The notes below the pieces were generated by a model. The model did not search any database and was not told where the DNA came from. It was given only the letters and a program-made list of their open reading frames with translations. Of a DNA stretch of 64,000 nt, positions 58,730 through 64,000 are shown piece after piece; position 1 is the stretch's first letter; each line of letters opens with the position of its first letter. The stretch comes from Clostridium minihomine (GTDB lineage Bacteria > Bacillota > Clostridia > Oscillospirales > Acutalibacteraceae). The position numbers and the translations under genes were made by a program. The stretch lies in contig NZ_OEQH01000005.1 in assembly GCF_900240385.1 (NCBI RefSeq), positions 224,368-288,367 on the forward strand, in the 5' to 3' direction.

Positions 58730-59920
58730 TTAATATAGCAGTTCTTTTGCGAGCTGCCCTAATTGTTCTATGCCTTGTGCTAATTGTTCGTCGGTGGGGG
58801 CGCTGTAATTGATGCGGAAGGATTGGCAAGGCTGACTTTCGTCCACTAAAAAGGCGTTGCCGGGCACTACGCAGACGTTTTTTTCCATAGCACGGCGGCA
58901 GAAATCCATCATGTCAATTTTTTCAGGAAGACTGCACCATAAAAACAGTCCGCCTTCAATGGGTTCCCAAGAAATGTCCGGGGCCAGATGCTGCTGGGCC
59001 AACTGGAGCAGAAGCTCTGCCTTTTTCCGGTAGATACCGCGAATCCTATCCAGATGCGCCTCAAAATTATAGTTTTTCAAAAATTCTTCGCAAATCAACT
59101 GAGACCAGATATTGGTATGCACATCTTCGCCTTGCTTGCACACCACCATCTTTTGAATGATAGGCTGGGGGGCCAGTGTGTACCCCACCCGCATTCCGGG
59201 GGAGATCACTTTCGAGAACGATCCGGCATAAATCACCAGGCCGTCTTCATCCAGCGCTTTTATCGGCGGAATTTCTTCCCCGGTAAACCGCAAATCACCG
59301 TAAGGGTTGTCTTCCAGAATCAAAACGCCGTACTGCTTTGCGAGGCGATACACTTCACGCCGCTTTTCTGCGCTCATAGTAATACCCGAGGGATTTTGAA
59401 AATTTGGAATCGTATATAGGAATTTGGCACGCGGCTCTTCGCGCAGGGCCTGTTCCAGCTTTTCCAGATGAATGCCGTCAGATTCCATTTCCACACCCCG
59501 CAGGCGCACCTGATAAGAGCGAAAGGAATTCAGCGAGCCAATAAAGCTGGGGGCTTCGCAGATGACAACATCACCGGGGTTGCAAAGTGCCTTGGTGGCC
59601 AAATCCATAACCTGCTGTGCGCCAGAGGTAATCAACAGGTCGTCAAATTCCCGTCCTGCGCCATGACGCTCCTTTAAATAAGAAGAAAGTCGATTCCGCA
59701 GGGGAAGGTAGCCTTCCGTCACATTATACTGTAAAGCGTCGATAGGGCGCTCTTGAAAAACATGGGCGGAAATTTCGGCAATTTCTTTGGCTGGGAAGGC
59801 TTCCGGCGCCGGATTCCCTACGGAAAGGGAGATCATTCCGGGGGTTCCGGCGGATTTTAAAATCTCCCGAATAGCGGAAGGTTTTAGATTTTTCACCCGA
59901 TCTGAAAAGAAATATTCCAT
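58730..59920 (-). CDS. PLP-dependent aminotransferase (class I/II, 2-aminoadipate type)
   Basis: A fold-type I aminotransferase of 396 residues, of the LysN/ARO8-like group without the GntR DNA-binding domain of MocR proteins. Visible motifs are the N-terminal MISLSVGNPAPEAFP, LQYNVTEGYLPLRNRLSSY near residue 85, the TSGAQQVMDLATKAL cofactor region, NPSGITMS near 180, and the PLP lysine in YAGSFSKVISPGMRVGY near 235. Its broad specificity for aromatic or branched-chain 2-oxo acids is known in the family; cotranscription with trpS hints at aromatic substrates but does not prove it. Confidence 0.9.
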   Translation of the reverse strand: MEYFFSDRVKNLKPSAIREILKSAGTPGMISLSVGNPAPEAFPAKEIAEISAHVFQERPIDALQYNVTEGYLPLRNRLSSYLKERHGAGREFDDLLITSGAQQVMDLATKALCNPGDVVICEAPSFIGSLNSFRSYQVRLRGVEMESDGIHLEKLEQALREEPRAKFLYTIPNFQNPSGITMSAEKRREVYRLAKQYGVLILEDNPYGDLRFTGEEIPPIKALDEDGLVIYAGSFSKVISPGMRVGYTLAPQPIIQKMVVCKQGEDVHTNIWSQLICEEFLKNYNFEAHLDRIRGIYRKKAELLLQLAQQHLAPDISWEPIEGGLFLWCSLPEKIDMMDFCRRAMEKNVCVVPGNAFLVDESQPCQSFRINYSAPTDEQLAQGIEQLGQLAKELLY

Positions 59921-60040
59921 AAAAAGCGACCTTTCCGACTAAAAATCATTAAAAATAGTCTAGCACAAATTGGAAAAAGAATCAATTCAGCTTTGTTGCC
60001 TAAAACTACGGCATTTTATGCCAAAAAATAACAGCGAGTT

Positions 60041-60073
60041 ATGACAATTCTGTAACTATACACAATGTATAAT
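60041..60073 (+). promoter_or_regulatory. spoIIE promoter with 21-bp spacer
   Basis: ATGACA (60041-60046) and a perfect TATAAT (60068-60073) lie 21 bp apart, as at the Spo0A-dependent spoIIE promoter of Bacillus subtilis. No hexamer at the normal 17-bp distance fits (CAATTC). Confidence 0.65.
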
Positions 60074-60108
60074 AAGTAGGACAAGCTAAATGGAAGTGGT
60101 GATGCGGA

Positions 60109-62454
60109 ATGATGAAAGAAAAAGCGGTTGTGCGGCAAAGGCTGACCTTTGGCGAACTGCTTGAGACACCTGCAGCCAGAAAAATCATGGTTCAGGTGGT
60201 TTGCTTTGCGGTTGGATTTGCCTGTTCACGAGCGATTGTATTCGGAAGATATGCTCCTTTTGGCGTGGCGGCCGTTGGTGCTGTTCCTTTCGGGGGAATG
60301 TGGGGTATGGTGCTGGGGGTGCTGCTCGGTTATCTTTTGCCGACACCGGTTTTATTCCCCGTGCGGTATGTGGCGGCGGTTTTGGCGGCGGCAGCCATTC
60401 GCTGGACACTCAACGATTTAGTCAAGCTGCGGATGCATCCTTTTTTCGCTCCGCTGATTTCTTTTGCCCCGGTTTTAATGACGGGGCTTGCGATGGCCAT
60501 GGTCAATGGGACCGATGCCAGCGGTGTGGCCATGTATGTGGCAGAATCACTTTTGGCAGCGGGCGGCGCTTATTTTTTGGTTCGCAGCGGCACGGTACTG
60601 CTTCGGGGCAAAGGAATTTCTTCGCTGAAGAATCAGGATTTGGCCTGTGTCACGCTATCTTTGGGAATTCTGGTGTTGGCTTTTTCGAATATTAAGCTGG
60701 GCGGAATTTCTTTGGGACATGTGATTGCGGTAATTGGTATTTTGTTTGCGGCCCGCTATGGCGGAGTCACGGGGGGCAGTGTGACCGGAATCGGTGCGGG
60801 TGTGATTCTCAGTCTGTCCACTGCCGGGGTCAGCTATCTTTCCGGAGCCTATGCGTTGGGCGGAATGATGGCAGGCGTATTTTCTCCTTTGGGCCGGTTG
60901 GTTTCGGCTTCGGCCTTTGTGGTGTCTAATGCGGTGGCGTCCCTTCAGGTGGGAAGCCGGGAGTCGGTTTTAATTGGTTTGTATGAAGTGATGGCGGCAA
61001 CCGTCATTTATATGGTGTGGCCGAAAGACGTGGGCAGCCGGCTTTCTGCAGTTTTTACCCAGCCGGTGGATTTGCTGCACAGCGAAGGGCTGCGGCGTTC
61101 TGTGATTATGAAGCTGGACTATGCGGCCAAGGCATTGGAGAACATATCGGATTCCGTGGAAGAGGTATCCCGCAGATTGGACAAGTTCAGTGCGCCGGAT
61201 ATTAACGGAATCTATAGCAGGGTAATCGACAACACCTGCATTCGCTGCGGCCTGCGGGTTTATTGCTGGGAACGCAACTATAATGATACGATGCAGTCCT
61301 TTAATGATATTACCCAATTGCTTCGAAAAAACGGGAAAGTGACAAAAGATGATTTCTCTAAGCAGTTTTCTGAGCATTGCAGCCATATGGCAGAAATCGT
61401 AGAGAATATCAACCGGCAATATTCCGAGTTTTTAACCCGAGAAGCGGCAGAGCGGCGGGTATCGCAAGTTCGTGGGGTGGTGGCGGATCAGTTTGAAACC
61501 ACTTCTCAGATGCTGAAAAACATGGCAGAGGAACTGGAACTGTTTGAGCGGTTTGACTTTACGGCTGCCCAGCGGATTAGTGAAGTGTTGAGTCAGGCCG
61601 GGATTATTCCCATTGATGTCAGCTGCCGGGTAGACCGGTATGATCGGATGACGGTGGAAGCGGAAGCGACTCAGGTAGACAAAACCAGACTGAATAAAGC
61701 AGAACTCACCCGGCAGATTTCTTATGTATGCGGGCGAACGTTTGAGGCCCCCTGTATCAGCGTGGCTCAGGGTAAATGCCGAATGCAGATGAGCGAACGC
61801 CCCGTTTACCGAATTCAGAGCGGATTTTTCCAGCATGTTGCCGGCAACGCACAGCTTTGCGGTGACAGTCAAGAGATGTTCTCTGATGGAAATGGCAGAC
61901 AGATTGCCATTATCAGTGACGGCATGGGAACCGGAGGCCGGGCAGCGGTGGATGGCGCCATGGCTGCTGGGATTATGGCAAAGCTGATTAAAGCGGGAAT
62001 AGGATTTGATTGTGCACTGAAAATCGTCAATTCGGCTTTGCTGGCCAAATCGGGGGATGAGTCCCTTGCAACTCTGGACGTAGCCGCCATCGATTTGTTT
62101 AATGGCAAAACAGAATTGATGAAAGCGGGAGCTACGGTTAGTGTCCTTCGCAAAAACGGCCGGGCGATTACCATTGATGCCCCTTCCTTGCCGGTGGGAA
62201 TTTTAACGGAAGCCAAGTTCAGCAAAGAAACGGTTCGCTTGTCTGACGGTGATTTGCTGGTGATGTTCTCTGACGGTGTAGTCGCTTCGGGGGATGATTG
62301 GGTCAGAGAACTGATTACCGAATGGAAGGGAACGGTTCCCCAGGAGTTGGCGGAGAAGATTGTATCTCAGGCAATGAAACAGCGAAACGATGGCCATGAC
62401 GACGACATTACTGTTTTGGTTATGGCGGTCAGCGAAACCAAAAAAGACCTTTGA
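60109..62454 (+). CDS. spoIIE: Stage II sporulation protein E (SpoIIE)
   Basis: SpoIIE is a PP2C-type phosphatase at the asymmetric septum that dephosphorylates SpoIIAA and so releases sigma-F in the forespore. Of 781 residues, the first ~310 form about ten membrane helices, followed by a central cytoplasmic regulatory part (residues 320-560, with Cys-rich CIRCGLRVYCWERNYND) and the PP2C domain (about 580-775) with IISDGMGTGGRAAVDG near 600, DLLVMFSDGVVASGDDW near 715 and NDGHDDDITVLVM near 760, which hold the metal-binding Asp residues. The start has only a weak ribosome-binding site. Confidence 0.96.
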   Translation: MMKEKAVVRQRLTFGELLETPAARKIMVQVVCFAVGFACSRAIVFGRYAPFGVAAVGAVPFGGMWGMVLGVLLGYLLPTPVLFPVRYVAAVLAAAAIRWTLNDLVKLRMHPFFAPLISFAPVLMTGLAMAMVNGTDASGVAMYVAESLLAAGGAYFLVRSGTVLLRGKGISSLKNQDLACVTLSLGILVLAFSNIKLGGISLGHVIAVIGILFAARYGGVTGGSVTGIGAGVILSLSTAGVSYLSGAYALGGMMAGVFSPLGRLVSASAFVVSNAVASLQVGSRESVLIGLYEVMAATVIYMVWPKDVGSRLSAVFTQPVDLLHSEGLRRSVIMKLDYAAKALENISDSVEEVSRRLDKFSAPDINGIYSRVIDNTCIRCGLRVYCWERNYNDTMQSFNDITQLLRKNGKVTKDDFSKQFSEHCSHMAEIVENINRQYSEFLTREAAERRVSQVRGVVADQFETTSQMLKNMAEELELFERFDFTAAQRISEVLSQAGIIPIDVSCRVDRYDRMTVEAEATQVDKTRLNKAELTRQISYVCGRTFEAPCISVAQGKCRMQMSERPVYRIQSGFFQHVAGNAQLCGDSQEMFSDGNGRQIAIISDGMGTGGRAAVDGAMAAGIMAKLIKAGIGFDCALKIVNSALLAKSGDESLATLDVAAIDLFNGKTELMKAGATVSVLRKNGRAITIDAPSLPVGILTEAKFSKETVRLSDGDLLVMFSDGVVASGDDWVRELITEWKGTVPQELAEKIVSQAMKQRNDGHDDDITVLVMAVSETKKDL

Positions 62455-62555
62455 TTCTATTACATTATAGTCTTTCTTAAAATAGTATTGTGTGTTTGCG
62501 AAAGAACAGTGTGCGTTTGTGCTTATGAAAGGAAATCTATATTACATATAGAAAG

Positions 62556-62597
62556 AAACCCCTCGCTTGGCCGGTTGGCTAAGCGAGGGGTTTTGTC
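62556..62597. terminator. Bidirectional terminator between spoIIE and metA
   Basis: A perfect stem, AAACCCCTCGCTT with its complement, around an inner GCC/GGC hairpin, followed by TTTTG. Confidence 0.85.
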
Positions 62598-62635
62598 ACA
62601 CAATCAGAATAGGCAGCATATTATAATGGGTTACT

Positions 62636-63559
62636 TTAGGATTCGGACAAGTCCTTTAAATCGTAAGGAGTCTGCTGGTATACATAATAGTTCATCCAGT
62701 TAGAAAACAGCAGGCTGGCCCCGCTTCGCCAAGTGAGCTGGGGAATCATAGACGGGTCGTTGTTCGGAAAGTAATGTTCCGGCAGCTCCGGGAAGGTTCC
62801 CTTATTTTTATCGCGGTAATATTCGTTTGCCAGGGTTTCGCGGTCATATTCTGCGTGGCCTGTCACAAAAAATTGTCTTCCGTTCTTGTTGGCAATGATA
62901 TGTGCCCCCGCTTCTTCCGAGTCGGCCAAGATAACCAAATCGTCGTGTTTTTTCACATCTTCCCGGTGAATATCGGTGTTTCGGGAATGGGGAGCAAAAT
63001 AGATATCATCAAATCCGCGAAGCAGCGGATGCAGGGGAGCCATCACCTGATGCCGATAAATTCCAGAAAGTTTTTTTTGTAAGGTATATTTTGGAATCTG
63101 ATAAAAATAATATAACGAGGCTTGTGCTCCCCAACAGATGCTCAGCAGGGAATACACATTTTTTCGGCTCCACGCAAAAATCTCGCAAAGTTCCGGCCAA
63201 TAATCCACCTCTTCAAACTCCATCAGCTCGATGGGGGCCCCGGTGATGATCATGCCGTCAAACTTTTCGTCTTTCAATTCATCAAAGGTTTTATAAAAGG
63301 TATTGATGTGAGAGGAAGAAGTGTTTTTAGAAACGTGGCTTGCCATATGCATCAGTTCAACATCAACCTGCAAAGGGGAGTTACCCAAAAGGCGAAGCAG
63401 CTGAGTCTCGGTTTCAATCTTGGTAGGCATCAGGTTTAAGATGACAATTTTCAGTGGGCGAATGTCCTGAGCCATGGCACGTTCGTGAGTCATCACGAAT
63501 ATATTTTCGGATTCCAAGACTTCAATGGCCGGCAGCGATGTTTGAACTTTAATTGGCAT
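62636..63559 (-). CDS. metA: Homoserine O-acetyltransferase (MetA family)
   Basis: MetA acylates homoserine in the first committed step of methionine synthesis. The ATG follows GGAGG. The 307 residues carry the catalytic Cys142 in [14 protein letters not shown] and the His-Glu pair in [13 protein letters not shown] near 235. Residue 111 is Glu ([16 protein letters not shown]). In Bacillus cereus MetA this Glu selects acetyl-CoA, while Gly selects succinyl-CoA, so the enzyme should be an acetyltransferase in spite of frequent succinyltransferase labels. The leader is short, with no room for a SAM riboswitch or T-box. Confidence 0.94.
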   Translation of the reverse strand: MPIKVQTSLPAIEVLESENIFVMTHERAMAQDIRPLKIVILNLMPTKIETETQLLRLLGNSPLQVDVELMHMASHVSKNTSSSHINTFYKTFDELKDEKFDGMIITGAPIELMEFEEVDYWPELCEIFAWSRKNVYSLLSICWGAQASLYYFYQIPKYTLQKKLSGIYRHQVMAPLHPLLRGFDDIYFAPHSRNTDIHREDVKKHDDLVILADSEEAGAHIIANKNGRQFFVTGHAEYDRETLANEYYRDKNKGTFPELPEHYFPNNDPSMIPQLTWRSGASLLFSNWMNYYVYQQTPYDLKDLSES

Positions 63560-63589
63560 AGCAAAGCCTCCTTCAGTAGAATGCTTTCC

Positions 63590-63618
63590 ATTATAGCAAA
63601 TGGGGACAGATTGTTCAA
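63590..63618 (-). promoter_or_regulatory. Promoter of metA
   Basis: Minus-strand -35 TTGAAC (63613-63618), 17-bp spacer, -10 TATAAT (63590-63595). The transcript leader is only about 25 nt. Confidence 0.6.
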
Positions 63619-63662
63619 GAAAGGGGAATTTCCAGTTTTTTTAAAAAAAATGAAAAAAAGTG

Positions 63663-63691
63663 TTGACTTTACTTTCTGACCATGGTATTAT
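63663..63691 (+). promoter_or_regulatory. Upstream promoter P1 of a putative rRNA operon
   Basis: TTGACT (63663-63668), 17-bp spacer, TATTAT (63686-63691). It is preceded by an A/T-rich UP-element-like stretch. Confidence 0.65.
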
Positions 63692-63809
63692 AGCTAAGCC
63701 GTCGAGAGATGGGCACGAAAATTCGATAAGATGAACGAAAGTTTTTCGGAACGAAATCGTGAGTTCGTCGGAAATGACGAAAAAATGTCGAAAAAAAGAA
63801 AAGAAATGC

Positions 63810-63838
63810 TTGACAAGCGAAATTCGCTGTGATATAAT
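63810..63838 (+). promoter_or_regulatory. Downstream promoter P2 of a putative rRNA operon
   Basis: Consensus TTGACA (63810-63815), 17-bp spacer, consensus TATAAT (63833-63838). Confidence 0.75.
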
Positions 63839-63844
63839 ACGAAG

Positions 63845-64000
63845 CATCTTCTTTACAAAACATTTTGACAGAAGACAGGACCTTGAAAATTAAACAACGA
63901 GAAAGACAAGAAGGAACCCGTAATTTTTGAGAGAAAACTTCTTGGAAACGAGAAGTGAGTACTTCCGGATATAAGAGCGTCTCGTAGCTCTATAAAAAGT
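63845..64000 (+). other. Probable 16S rRNA leader, cut by window end
   Basis: The leader contains ACCTTGAAAATTAAACAAC, close to the boxA-region sequence that precedes 16S rRNA genes in Clostridia, and runs without any reading frame to the window end. The mature 16S gene is not yet reached. A tRNA or other stable RNA operon is an alternative. Confidence 0.6.

Noticed and set aside
63560..63640. SAM riboswitch in front of metA
   Set aside because: The predicted start of transcription leaves a leader of about 25 nt, too short.
1..64000. CRISPR arrays, insertion sequences, prophage or integrase genes
   Set aside because: No regularly spaced direct repeats, transposase motifs, terminal inverted repeats or integrase-like proteins were seen.

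Overview
The window looks like a chromosomal segment of an anaerobic, endospore-forming Clostridia member, most plausibly in or near the Oscillospiraceae/Ruminococcaceae. The evidence is spoIIGA-sigE, spoIIE and a gerA-type operon (spore formers), adhE and an NrdD-like mini-protein (anaerobic life), TTG/GTG starts with strong Shine-Dalgarno sites, and several small Clostridia-type hypothetical proteins. I see no prophage, insertion sequence, integron or CRISPR array. The genus is not resolved.

Layout. 1-10.5 kb: the 3' part of a Mg2+ P-type ATPase, small hypothetical genes, an OPT-family peptide transporter with a PqqD-like protein and a PepD dipeptidase, uppP, and 5-formyl-THF cyclo-ligase. 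10.7-24.7 kb: an iron-acquisition island on the minus strand. It holds a FecCD/FhuC-type importer, an exporter-fold ABC protein in the same operon, three substrate-binding lipoproteins, three AraC regulators, and a membrane-anchored protein with five tandem domains resembling the haemoglobin-interacting domain of Shr. 25-29.5 kb: a BceAB-type ABC transporter with its two-component system. 29.9-36.3 kb: tRNA-Leu(CAG), a membrane methyltransferase, an SDR oxidoreductase, a small gene and adhE. 36.7-38.7 kb: two hypothetical proteins. 38.7-45.1 kb: a Mn/Fe ABC transporter with its DtxR/SloR-type regulator, then pit and its DUF47 partner. 45.8-48.9 kb: dps, spoIIGA-sigE, and a hypothetical gene. 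49-55.2 kb: a deoxyinosine glycosylase, cca, and a gerKA-KC-KB operon. 55.3-64 kb: an NrdD C-terminus-like mini-protein, a candidate structured non-coding RNA, a lone PemK/MazF-type protein, a patatin-like hydrolase, an aminotransferase with trpS, spoIIE, metA, and at the right edge tandem promoters and a leader that look like the start of an rRNA operon.

How it fits together. A 14-bp inverted repeat, TTAG-N6-CTAA, occurs eight times: in front of the three siderophore-binding-protein genes, the AraC pair, the Shr-like gene (twice), the membrane methyltransferase, and the DtxR-family regulator itself. In nearly every case it lies just downstream of, or over, the start of a recognisable -35/-10 promoter, so one metal-dependent repressor probably controls both the iron island and the Mn/Fe transporter. 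Separately, three promoters (spoIIGA, spoIIE, and a 70-residue hypothetical gene at 33.2 kb) have an abnormal 21-bp -35/-10 spacer. That is the signature of Spo0A-activated sigma-A promoters, and it suggests the small gene is a sporulation gene. The most likely undescribed elements are the Shr-like protein with its regulon and the promoter-to-terminator RNA at 55.73-55.89 kb.
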